DNA of 64,000 nt from Pedobacter sp. PAMC26386 (GCA_014302835.1 CP060294.1:2443067-2507066); one strand, 5' to 3'. Numbered from the stretch's first letter, positions 36,354-43,770 are shown. Translations and numbers: made by a program. The notes: a model not told the origin generated them from the sequence alone.

Positions 36354-36641
36354 TTAACCCAATATTCCTTCGAGACCAGAATGGAATTTTGTGGGTATAA
36401 ATTCAGTTATGGTATATTCTGCCAGTTTAAGTTTATGGAAGGGGTCCTCAAGAATGATCTTCTCAATTGCTTCTATAGAACTTGCAATTGCTAATATCGC
36501 CCCTCCTGTACGCGGAACTTTACGCCCCGAGGCCATAAATATGTTTTTCTCGTAATAACGATCAAGAAATTTAACATGCTCTGGAATATGTTTGTCCATT
36601 TCTTCTAATGGCGCCGTATAATGAATGCTGATTATAAACAT
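36354..36641 (-). CDS. YciI-like protein
   Basis: The 95-residue protein has the YciI layout: FIISIHYTAPLEEMDKHIPEHVKFLDRYYEKNIFMASG with the conserved His, and AIEKIILEDPFHKLKLAEYTITEF. Members are small alpha-beta proteins with possible roles in catabolic or stress pathways. It ends 12 bp from the opposite SDR gene. Confidence 0.88.
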   Translation of the reverse strand: MFIISIHYTAPLEEMDKHIPEHVKFLDRYYEKNIFMASGRKVPRTGGAILAIASSIEAIEKIILEDPFHKLKLAEYTITEFIPTKFHSGLEGILG

Positions 36642-36693
36642 GATACTAAACTACTTACTAATAGTGGATAATTATATAACTAATTCTGATCCA

Positions 36694-36730
36694 TAAAAAA
36701 ACCGGGAACAGCGCTTAAACTATTCCCAGT
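36694..36730 (-). terminator. Terminator of the histone-like gene
   Basis: A 10-bp stem (around 36702-36711 and 36720-36729, including a wobble pair) is followed on the minus strand by seven T residues. It serves the 59-residue histone-H1-like gene that ends at 36803. Confidence 0.78.
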
Positions 36731-36802
36731 TCTTCGTCTTTAGTCATTTAATAACTGAAATAGCCCCTGAACTATCTGCTTTGCCAGATCAGGTAGTCCT
36801 AA

Positions 36803-36982
36803 TTATTTTCCGGCATTTTTCTTCTCAGTAATTTCCGTACGGATTTCCTGTGCAATAGCTTTAATTTCTTGTAAAGCCTTACGTAACCTGGTACCGGCAG
36901 CACCGTTACCTGCATTATAGAATTTTTCAACATCTACTTCTGTTGCAGCTACTACTTCTTTTAGTTTTGTGAATTTACTCAT
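36803..36982 (-). CDS. Histone H1-like micro-protein (59 aa)
   Basis: ATG at 36982 to TAA at 36803 encodes 59 residues that start MSKFTKLKEVVAATEVDVEK and contain FYNAGNGAAGTRLRKALQEI, ending EKKNAGK. The mix of Lys, Ala and the FYN-x-G-N-x-A-AG-T-R block is typical of the small histone-H1-like proteins of Bacteroidota, thought to bind and compact DNA. A hairpin terminator follows 73 bp downstream, which supports a true gene. Confidence 0.85.
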   Translation of the reverse strand: MSKFTKLKEVVAATEVDVEKFYNAGNGAAGTRLRKALQEIKAIAQEIRTEITEKKNAGK

Positions 36983-37171
36983 GGTTCTTTTAATTTATAT
37001 GTTTCTCTAGGTTGTTTATTCTAAGCCCGAAATCAGAAAGCATACAAAAATAAGGTTACAGCCTCCTGAGCAGCATTAGCAAGTTAAAAATAAGAATTTA
37101 AAATAAAAAGAGAAATAAATACTACTAATTAAGTATACTTTAATTACATTTGTAACACATTATCCTTAAAT

Positions 37172-37242
37172 AGTCATGTGGCCGAGTGGCGAGGCACGGG
37201 TCTCATAAACCTGAAATGGTGGTTCGATTCCACTCATGACGT
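37172..37242 (+). tRNA. tRNA with CAU anticodon (Met or Ile2), unusual form
   Basis: A class I cloverleaf can be drawn: acceptor agtcatg paired with catgacg (A1 opposite G72, the other six paired), D-arm with 3-bp gcc/ggc stem, anticodon stem cgggt/acctg with loop ctcataa (anticodon CAT), variable loop aaat, and T-arm ggtgg/ccact around ttcgatt. No CCA is encoded (tct follows). The D-arm sequence is more like that of Ser/Tyr tRNAs than of normal Met or Ile2. Whether it is a live methionine, lysidine-modified Ile2 or decoy tRNA is open. Confidence 0.72.
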
Positions 37243-37392
37243 CTAAGCAGCAATAAGATTTTCATATCCAGTTGCTCTTTTTCCATGATTTATTATAATT
37301 CTACCAGATTTGCATCTGGTAGAATTACGATGTTCTCCGTTCGTTATTACCCTTTTATACATTATTATTTTTTGTATATAAGGTTGTAAACC

Positions 37393-37713
37393 TTAAGCTT
37401 CGGGCATTTCATGATAGTCAAAAGAGCCGCCAAAAATATCACTTAGTTTTTGAGCATATATTTCATGTTCCAGATCGAAATTTTTAGCAGCAATTACCCC
37501 AAGTGTATAGCGGTCGTAAATTTCATCATCAGAAAGTTTTTTTTCATGAATAACAATCAGTTCATTTATATCCAACAACTGATTATATATTTCCTGATAC
37601 ATAGTAATTAAAGGAAATTCTTCACAATATGTTTTTGTTTGTTGTAAAACATCAGACAATATATTTCTGTAGTTTGTTCGCGTTCTGTTTAAATACAGTC
37701 TTATATAATTCAT
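37393..37713 (-). CDS. Putative T6SS immunity protein (paralogue of the 101-aa gene)
   Basis: From ATG 37713 the product has 106 residues. It aligns with the product at 38334-38639: both end with YTLG[VA]IA[AV]KNFDLEH-x-x-YAQKLSDI. The start at 37713 is supported because the codons just before it, in another frame, are the tail of a toxin that ends in TAA one base before the ATG. Translation from ATG 37794 would add 27 residues that are that toxin scar read out of frame. The protein has no signal peptide. It is probably an orphan immunity gene for the toxin family in the intact effector. Confidence 0.72.
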   Translation of the reverse strand: MNYIRLYLNRTRTNYRNILSDVLQQTKTYCEEFPLITMYQEIYNQLLDINELIVIHEKKLSDDEIYDRYTLGVIAAKNFDLEHEIYAQKLSDIFGGSFDYHEMPEA

Positions 37714-37714
37714 C

Positions 37715-37771
37715 TTATTGGTTTTTGGGGACATAAATCTGACCTCCTCCGCTATGAATTGGAATCTCTTG
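37715..37771 (-). pseudogene. 3' tail of a second toxin gene of the intact-effector type
   Basis: Eighteen codons on the minus strand read QEIPIHSGGGQIYVPKNQ and stop at 37715. They match the end of the intact effector toxin (ESIPTDGTGSQIYIPKK) in I-P, G, Q-I-Y-[V/I]-P-K. Only this tail is left: a stop codon lies directly in front. The immunity gene starts one base after the stop, the same order as toxin then immunity in the intact pair. Confidence 0.72.
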
Positions 37772-37825
37772 TCAATAGGCACTTCATCTATCATCTAATA
37801 CTTCAGCTCATTACTAACTGCCAAA

Positions 37826-38110
37826 TTATATTAGATTCAACTCAGTTTCCTCCATAAACTCACACAGTTCCTTTAAATAATTATAAATTTCATCGTTAGA
37901 AAAAGCAAGATCATGTGTCGAAATACTTTTAAAATCATAAGAAGGGTTAATAATTGCCCATTCTAACGCCTCATAAATCTCCTTCCTCCATTCTAAACTA
38001 TAATCACGCCTAAAAAATTTTGCCGAATTTGCAGTATACTTAATTTCGTCAATCGAATTCACATAGTAAAGCTTGTAAATAGGGCTATTCAATATATTAT
38101 CGTAATTCAC
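37826..38110 (-). CDS. Putative T6SS immunity protein, unrelated to the other two
   Basis: The 94-residue product (YKLYYVNSIDEIKYTANSAK; ISTHDLAFSNDEIYNYLKEL) is acidic, has no signal or membrane segment and matches no family I recognise. It starts 5 bp after the stop of an orphan toxin tail (38116-38275), which is the usual place of an immunity gene. Function is inferred from position only. Confidence 0.6.
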   Translation of the reverse strand: MNYDNILNSPIYKLYYVNSIDEIKYTANSAKFFRRDYSLEWRKEIYEALEWAIINPSYDFKSISTHDLAFSNDEIYNYLKELCEFMEETELNLI

Positions 38111-38115
38111 ATTTA

Positions 38116-38275
38116 CTATATTTGAAAACCTGTTATTTCAACATTTGTAATATCGATACCTTTTGAGTTAAGTTCTTCTAACACCTCCTTATTCATTTCC
38201 TGAGTAAGCTTATAATTTCCGCTTTTATTAGAGACCTCTTTTAATACATTCTTCTATCTCTATTTTATTTTCCAT
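38116..38275 (-). pseudogene. Collapsed effector gene: PAAR start joined out of frame to a different toxin tail
   Basis: An ATG at 38275 opens MENKIEIEEC, like the intact effector start MGNKIATEED, but the frame closes soon after. In a shifted frame the same stretch continues for about 45 codons (…VLKEVSNKSGNYKLTQ; EVLEELNSKGIDITNVEITG) to a stop at 38116. That tail is unlike the intact toxin. So an internal deletion fused the first codons of an effector to the last part of another toxin. It is followed by the 94-residue immunity candidate. Confidence 0.72.
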
Positions 38276-38284
38276 GATAGTAAA

Positions 38285-38317
38285 TTAGTCCAGAATGATT
38301 GATGTTCTATTGAGATT
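38285..38317 (-). pseudogene. 3' scar of a second copy of the pre-effector gene
   Basis: Read leftwards, the codons NLNRTSIILD and stop match the end of the intact 323-residue gene (NPRKTSIILD) at 40133. The flanking DNA 38261-38317 is nearly the same as 40106-40165, including the spacer to the effector ATG. This marks one end of a former tandem duplicate unit. Confidence 0.8.
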
Positions 38318-38333
38318 AAAAAACAGTCGGTCT

Positions 38334-38639
38334 CTATTCAGGAAGATCAAAATATTTACAAGATAGCCCGGCGATATCACTTAGTTTTTGCGCGTAAGGA
38401 TCATGTTCAAGATCAAAATTCTTTACAGCAATGGCACCTAAAGTATACTTATCTATTATTTCAAATAAAGTCATTCTGAGTTGTTTAATTAAAACATCTT
38501 CTTTTATCAGCATTATTTGGCTACGAATATCCTGATAGATAGATAATTCAGGAAATTTACTAATGAGCTTTTCTGTTTCCAGAAGTGTTTCCTGAATTAC
38601 ATTCCTATATTCTTTTTTCGTTGTTACTCTTTTATACAT
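38334..38639 (-). CDS. Putative immunity protein of the intact effector
   Basis: The 101-residue product starts 5 bp after the stop of the effector gene. It is a paralogue of the product at 37393-37713 (shared FPEL-SIYQDI and KYTLGAIAVKNFDLEHDPYAQKLSDI). It lacks a signal peptide and is mostly helical and acidic. As the first gene after a toxin-bearing effector it is the expected immunity protein. Confidence 0.75.
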   Translation of the reverse strand: MYKRVTTKKEYRNVIQETLLETEKLISKFPELSIYQDIRSQIMLIKEDVLIKQLRMTLFEIIDKYTLGAIAVKNFDLEHDPYAQKLSDIAGLSCKYFDLPE

Positions 38640-38644
38640 TAAAA

Positions 38645-40120
38645 TTATTTTTTTGGTATATAAATTTGCGAACCAGTTCCATCTGTAGGAATGGATTCAT
38701 TTTTCAAGCTCCAGGTATCGTTAATAGGTTTTGATGTACTTTTTAAACCTTCAACAGGTTTATCAAATGTGACTTTCTCTTGTTTAACTGTCTTTATTTC
38801 ATCCGTTTGTTGCCAAGTTTTATCTCTTACATTATACCTCTCAGAAACACCTAATTCGGATGGTGTATTTCCAGGTTTATCTGTATAATACTTTCCACTC
38901 AAGGTTTCTCCTTCCGTATTTACTTTTGTATACTGATATAACTCATTTCCTTTAGGCCCCGTTCCACCAGGCGGAACACTTATAATTTCTACAGGTTTTG
39001 TGAAATCTATTCCCATTAAGTGAGATGCAATATCGGCATCTGTCATAGTTGGATTAGTATTTTTGTAAAAATCGTACGCAAGTTGTTTTCGCTGTAGTAT
39101 TAATGCATCTATATTTTTCCCCTCTTCATAAGCTTTCCCATCTTTACCTTCTGCTGGTTTTTCTTCTACAGGTTTAGTATTCTCAATAGGCTTTACTTCT
39201 TCATTTTTAGGATTTGTCTCTTCGTTTTTAGAAGTTCCAGTTTCTTCTTTAGGAGAGGTCCCACCCCGACTTCCAGGTACCCGTAAATTTAGAAAATATA
39301 ACAGTAATAAAGCATCCATTGGCTCTGGCTGACCACTAGCAATACGTTTTATACTCCCATATTCAGGAAAAGCAGCATCACCAAAAGCAGCATCACGCTG
39401 TTTAACATTGCTCATATCTACTTCTCCAAGCGCTTGTTTATTCGATAATGCATTTGCACCAAAGTATACACGGGCAGCCATCCCCCAACCCGTTACAGAA
39501 CCAACTATATTCGTACCCACACTTGCCAATGTAGGTAAAGCTAAAGCCGCTGAATCGCAAAGGATGGCTCCTCCTACACCAATAAGAGCTCCTCCTAATG
39601 CTCCTAAAATAACCGTCTCGCCAAAATTACCAATACCAACGCGTAAAGCATCCCACCAGTTCTTGACATTCGGTGCATGAACGATCTTCGAGCCAAAAAC
39701 AGGGCATTGCATCACACTTCCGGTAGTCAGCGCCTGCTGTCCGGCAATAGTCAGGTTACTTTTCTCACCAAGCCAGATACGGGCTATAGCAGCTTTTTGA
39801 CCACAAATAGCACTCCCCAATACACTTCCATAAATTGCACCTCCCGCTCCCGCTATGGCTCCTGCTGCCACTATTACGGCTAATGCAGCGCCTCCGGTAG
39901 CGACAATAGCAACGACAACTACGGCTGCAATTAAAGCCATAATCAGCATTACCCACTTACAGGTAAAATCTCCAAATGAAGCTGTTGATGTATCAGTCTT
40001 CATCAGGTATTTTTTATCATCTTTCTGAAGTATTTTTAATTGGACGCTTTGCATTTGGGCAGGCATAATCCCCCCAGAACACATCCAGTAGTCTTCTTCT
40101 GTTGCTATTTTATTCCCCAT
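38645..40120 (-). CDS. T6SS effector: PAAR-like (DUF4280) domain with C-terminal polymorphic toxin
   Basis: The 491-residue protein begins with a DUF4280/PAAR-like part (residues about 8-135: YWMCSGGIMPAQMQSVQL; LTTGSVMQCPVFG), which is split by a hydrophobic alanine/glycine-rich insert (56-108). A second hydrophobic part follows (160-215), then a Pro/Glu/Lys linker (288-328), then a toxin at about 330-491 (GIDFTKPVEIISVPPGGTGP, LYQYTKVNTEGE, ending GSQIYIPKK). The toxin resembles the Ntox46 (polymorphic toxin type 46) pattern, by memory only. The PAAR part would cap the VgrG spike and the linker and hydrophobic parts help delivery. Confidence 0.8.
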   Translation of the reverse strand: MGNKIATEEDYWMCSGGIMPAQMQSVQLKILQKDDKKYLMKTDTSTASFGDFTCKWVMLIMALIAAVVVVAIVATGGAALAVIVAAGAIAGAGGAIYGSVLGSAICGQKAAIARIWLGEKSNLTIAGQQALTTGSVMQCPVFGSKIVHAPNVKNWWDALRVGIGNFGETVILGALGGALIGVGGAILCDSAALALPTLASVGTNIVGSVTGWGMAARVYFGANALSNKQALGEVDMSNVKQRDAAFGDAAFPEYGSIKRIASGQPEPMDALLLLYFLNLRVPGSRGGTSPKEETGTSKNEETNPKNEEVKPIENTKPVEEKPAEGKDGKAYEEGKNIDALILQRKQLAYDFYKNTNPTMTDADIASHLMGIDFTKPVEIISVPPGGTGPKGNELYQYTKVNTEGETLSGKYYTDKPGNTPSELGVSERYNVRDKTWQQTDEIKTVKQEKVTFDKPVEGLKSTSKPINDTWSLKNESIPTDGTGSQIYIPKK

Positions 40121-40132
40121 GATAGTATAAAA

Positions 40133-41104
40133 TTAGTCCAGAATGATTGACGTTTTTCTGGGATTAGCATTACCTTGCTCTTCCTTTTGTCTTGAACTTT
40201 CGCCAGGCTCCTGCTCTTCAGCTTTAGGATGATCTGCTACAATCCTGTAAACCATTTTAGCCTTTAAAAACTCTTCATGCACTGCTTCTTCTTTAGTGAT
40301 CAAACCTTCCAGTAATCTTCCACTTGTATGATCAATCCTATATTTTGCAGAATCGGCCAAAACAGGCTGTCTATCTGCCAGTTCAGCGATTGGAAAACTT
40401 CCATAAGCACGTTTTATCCAGCTTTTATCAAGACTCTGACTGACACGCCCCTTGATATCAATAATTACAACATTGTTATTTGTTGGGAGAGATGGATTAC
40501 AATTAATATCATACTCCCAATGGATACTTTCTTGAGCAAAAAGACTTTTTTTCTTTAGCTTTTTACTTCCGGGAAGATTTACGCCCATAAATACGTTTAA
40601 GAAAACTTCAAAAAACTCATTCCCTTTAACGGCCTCAGTTATATTCTCTACATTATTAAACAAATCATCATTGAGCGCAATCAGCCCCTTCATATTGTCA
40701 TGTTTGGTCTGAACAGCTTCCATTTCTGTCTTTACCTGTGCCCATTTACGTTGAATTTCTTCGATATTGTTCAGCTTAATCAATTCTCCCTGTCTGTTAA
40801 TAATCATATTCAACTCACTGTACATCCGCTTAAAAGCATTATTAAATGCATTTAAATCCCGCATATTGGGGTTATTCGTTTCTTTAAGAACATTGTCCAG
40901 GCTCAACAGCTCAATGTGATAATATTCATCTGAGACCTTTAATACGCGAACATCCCAGCGAAATTCTGTAACGGTTTTAATGACCAGACTACTCATCACG
41001 ATTTCTGAAGTTTGTTCTACCAAATAACGCTCAGAGAATATATTTTTAAACGTTATCTGCCGTGATAGTTTATTGTTTGAATTCCAAAGCATATCGTCCA
41101 TCAT
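40133..41104 (-). CDS. Conserved protein between VgrG and PAAR effector, function unknown (possible effector adaptor)
   Basis: The 323-residue protein has no signal or membrane segment. It has a central predicted coiled coil (EIQRKWAQVKTEMEAVQTKH) and a highly charged, disordered C-terminus (EEQEPGESSRQKEEQGNAN). Its ATG overlaps the VgrG stop by one base, and its end lies 12 bp before the effector, so all are one operon. Such position suits an adaptor or chaperone that loads the effector. No known family is apparent. Confidence 0.65.
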   Translation of the reverse strand: MMDDMLWNSNNKLSRQITFKNIFSERYLVEQTSEIVMSSLVIKTVTEFRWDVRVLKVSDEYYHIELLSLDNVLKETNNPNMRDLNAFNNAFKRMYSELNMIINRQGELIKLNNIEEIQRKWAQVKTEMEAVQTKHDNMKGLIALNDDLFNNVENITEAVKGNEFFEVFLNVFMGVNLPGSKKLKKKSLFAQESIHWEYDINCNPSLPTNNNVVIIDIKGRVSQSLDKSWIKRAYGSFPIAELADRQPVLADSAKYRIDHTSGRLLEGLITKEEAVHEEFLKAKMVYRIVADHPKAEEQEPGESSRQKEEQGNANPRKTSIILD

Positions 41105-42858
41105 TAATTAATAAATACATCACCCATATCAATTTTTGTGTCTCCACCGGTGATATGATTTTTACCAGAAATCGTATTATTTGTCGAAGTGATCGTCATA
41201 TCCTTCGTATTGATATTCGTAGTGTCTCCATTAATATCAATTTTTGTAGATTTACCACCTTGCTTCGCTATCTCAATCTCAGAAGCATGTATAGTAATCT
41301 TATCTTTCTCCAGTGTAATCGCTGCTGTACCGTTCGTTAAAACTACCGTCTGGCTGGAGGTAACGGTTACCTTATTCTGGCCATCTACAACAATATGATT
41401 ACCTCCGGTTTTATCTTTTATCGTTATTCCACCGCCATCATTCAACTGAACAGTATGTCCGCTTTTTGAGGTCAGACTTTTACTATTATTACTAGCACTG
41501 CCTCCGGTTCCGCTATTTCCATGAAATACGCTACCCAAAACTATAGGTCTTGCGATATTACCTTCCTCAAAAGCAACCACTACCTGATCCCCCTTTTCCG
41601 GGATAAACACAAAACCTCTATTTTTACTAACTTTCTCACTACTACCAGCATCAGGCGTCATTACCCGCAGCCACTCAGTTGGATCATTGCACTGGCATTG
41701 CCATTTAAACTTAACCTTGATCCGGCCTTGCCCCTGAGGATCATTGTTATCTACCACATCTGCCAATTGCATATCTGCCAATGGTTTTTGTGTATGCTTC
41801 ACCTGAATTTTTTCGTTATCGGCAGCTACTCCTTCAAAATTATGATGGTAATGACCTACCCCATCAATTTCATGATGTATAGCTGTGACAATGAATTTCC
41901 CAAAATCTTCTACCTGGAAATCCAGACCGTTATGCATACTGGTGCTGATATCCACAATCTTTCCTATCCCTACTCTTGCATTGTCTCCCTGACCCGAAAT
42001 ATTTACTAAGCCCGATACCAAAGCCTTATGCTCATCATTAACGAAAGTATCGATCTCCCGTTGAGAGTTAACTCTTACACTCAGTGGCTGATTAAATTTC
42101 TTACTAAACACATCATTCGAAGCAGAAATTGCATGAGATAAATCCGAGAAGCTTGAACTTGCCCCCGAAGGCTGGGCACTCAGTAATTCGTCCTGCTGAG
42201 AATGATAAGCAAACTTCTTATAATTTAGCGGAGCGATTTGCATACCATATTGTAAACTATGGAGATCCCGGCCATAGATCAGTGCTACTTCTTCCTGTTT
42301 ATCTGGTTTACCAAAATGCAGTATACGCCCATCATAGTAAAACCATTCATGGTATTCTGCAGAAAGCCGATTGATGAAATCAAAATCACTTTCTTTATAC
42401 TGTATGATATAATCTATAGTAGCGCTGTAGCTTGGATTGATCTGAAAGTCAAGGTCGTTTTGAGGGGTATCATTGGTGGCCTGTTGTAATATGCTCTTCA
42501 GATCTTTATTCAGATAAGATCCAAGATCAGGTCCCCTGTTGAGCAAAATATCTGGACTATAACCAGAAATAACAACATCTCCCCTGAAACCATGGGTCTG
42601 AGCGACCTCTACTTTGGTAATAATTCCTGTAAAAAGCGTACCAGCTTCCCCTAATCGGGCAAACTGAATAGTTAAATTTTTTCCGATGAAATCTTTAGAC
42701 TTTGCCAGTGTAATACCGCCAGTCTCCTCAACCTGGTCATGGTTGATGCGAAGCTCAAAGGTATGATGTTCATTAAAACGCTGGTCCAGCGTAAAACGAC
42801 TGAAATGCGTTATAGTCACCTGCTCTATGCTGATGTCTACAATTAATTTATTTACCAT
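41104..42858 (-). CDS. vgrG: T6SS tip protein VgrG (Bacteroidota type)
   Basis: The 584-residue protein has the phage spike layout: gp27-like domain (residues about 1-360, with YKESDFDFINRLSAEYHEWFYYDG and GYSPDILLN), an OB-fold (NDPQGQGRIKVKFKW; LRVMTPDAGSSEKVSKNRGFVFIPEKGDQVVVAFEEG) and a gp5-like beta-prism (about 460-584: repeating DKTGG-NHIVVDG, TSTNN). It forms the sharpened tip of the T6SS needle and holds PAAR effectors. A hairpin separates it from hcp. Confidence 0.93.
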   Translation of the reverse strand: MVNKLIVDISIEQVTITHFSRFTLDQRFNEHHTFELRINHDQVEETGGITLAKSKDFIGKNLTIQFARLGEAGTLFTGIITKVEVAQTHGFRGDVVISGYSPDILLNRGPDLGSYLNKDLKSILQQATNDTPQNDLDFQINPSYSATIDYIIQYKESDFDFINRLSAEYHEWFYYDGRILHFGKPDKQEEVALIYGRDLHSLQYGMQIAPLNYKKFAYHSQQDELLSAQPSGASSSFSDLSHAISASNDVFSKKFNQPLSVRVNSQREIDTFVNDEHKALVSGLVNISGQGDNARVGIGKIVDISTSMHNGLDFQVEDFGKFIVTAIHHEIDGVGHYHHNFEGVAADNEKIQVKHTQKPLADMQLADVVDNNDPQGQGRIKVKFKWQCQCNDPTEWLRVMTPDAGSSEKVSKNRGFVFIPEKGDQVVVAFEEGNIARPIVLGSVFHGNSGTGGSASNNSKSLTSKSGHTVQLNDGGGITIKDKTGGNHIVVDGQNKVTVTSSQTVVLTNGTAAITLEKDKITIHASEIEIAKQGGKSTKIDINGDTTNINTKDMTITSTNNTISGKNHITGGDTKIDMGDVFIN

Positions 42859-42889
42859 GAGTAATAGTTAAGGTAGGATTTGTAAAATA

Positions 42890-42918
42890 CTGCAGGAAAC
42901 CATCCCGGCTTCCTGCAG
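42890..42918 (-). terminator. Weak terminator/attenuator between hcp and vgrG
   Basis: A perfect 9-bp stem (ctgcaggaa at 42890-42898, ttcctgcag at 42910-42918) with an 11-base loop. On the minus strand it is followed by TATTTTAC. It would let Hcp be made in excess of VgrG. Confidence 0.5.
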
Positions 42919-42940
42919 ATACGTAGTTAGATGATTCTTA

Positions 42941-43336
42941 CTAAGCTTTTGGCCAGTCATTGGTATGCTCCGCATTACCAATCTTAAGTTTACGTGCAGA
43001 TACCACAAAACTCAAAGTCATCGGGGTATTGTCGTTAACCGCAATCCCTTCATTGTACTGGACGATGTAACCATCTTCAAAATGCAATTCTTTCATCTTT
43101 GCATCTTCTTCACCCTTCTTAAACACAATTGTGCCTGCCTGGGGCTTGTACTGATTGTTCACCATAGATTCTATCACTGAAGTATCTTCAGTAGATTCTA
43201 TCTCTAAGTGGATTGTTCCACCGTAAACACCCGATGAAGGACGTCCCTTTGCGTCCACATCTCTGTTTAATGAATAGCTGCACTGCAGCACATCGAATTC
43301 TTTAGACCCTAGAGTCAACCTGGTTTTAAATGCCAT
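42941..43336 (-). CDS. tssD: T6SS needle protein Hcp (TssD, Bacteroidota type)
   Basis: The 131-residue protein is a TssD/Hcp homologue of the Bacteroidota T6SS: it has MAFKTRLTLGSKEFDVLQCSYSLNRDVDAKGRPSSGVYGG and the ending NAEHTNDWPKA. It forms stacked hexameric rings of the needle. It is one of two close copies; the nearer to vgrG. Confidence 0.9.
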   Translation of the reverse strand: MAFKTRLTLGSKEFDVLQCSYSLNRDVDAKGRPSSGVYGGTIHLEIESTEDTSVIESMVNNQYKPQAGTIVFKKGEEDAKMKELHFEDGYIVQYNEGIAVNDNTPMTLSFVVSARKLKIGNAEHTNDWPKA

Positions 43337-43374
43337 GATAATGTTTTTTTAATGTTAAACTTCCTGAATTTGAA

Positions 43375-43770
43375 TTACGCTTTTGGCCAGTCATTGACAT
43401 GCTCGGCATTCCCTGCTTTTAGCTTACGGGCAGAGATCTGGAATTTCAGTGTCATCGGGTTTGCGCCGATGATGTTGATTCCTTCGGTATATTTCACAAT
43501 ATACCCGTCTTCAAAATGAACTTCCTTCATCTTGGCATCTTCTTCTGATTTCTTAATCAGCAAAGTGCCTGCTAAAGGTTTGTACTGGTTGTTTACCATT
43601 GCTTCGATCACAGAAGTGTCTTCGGTAGATTCGAGTTCGATATCGATTGTTCCACCATAAACACCGGAAGAGGGTCTTCCTTTTGCGTCTACATCACGGT
43701 TTAGAGAATAGGCACAGTGAAGTACATCGTACTCCTTGCCCGAAAAGTTTAATCTTGCTTTGAAAGCCAT
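43375..43770 (-). CDS. tssD: T6SS needle protein Hcp (TssD), second copy
   Basis: Same length as the downstream copy and roughly 75-80 percent identical by eye (MAFKARLNFSGKEYDVLHCAYSLNRDVDAKGRPSSGVYGG). The two are 38 bp apart. Different Hcp copies may carry different cargo or form mixed needles. It is the first gene of the operon; the promoter should lie in 43771-44111. Confidence 0.9.
   Translation of the reverse strand: MAFKARLNFSGKEYDVLHCAYSLNRDVDAKGRPSSGVYGGTIDIELESTEDTSVIEAMVNNQYKPLAGTLLIKKSEEDAKMKEVHFEDGYIVKYTEGINIIGANPMTLKFQISARKLKAGNAEHVNDWPKA

Noticed and set aside
37714..37794. N-terminal extension of the immunity gene at 37393 up to ATG 37794
   Set aside because: These codons are the toxin tail read in another frame, and the paralogue at 38334-38639 has no such extension.
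41521..42009. Plus-strand open frame of 162 codons opposite vgrG
   Set aside because: It lies wholly inside the vgrG gene on the other strand, its product is rich in Cys, His and Ile as expected for antisense of a repetitive gene, and it has no family or neighbour support.
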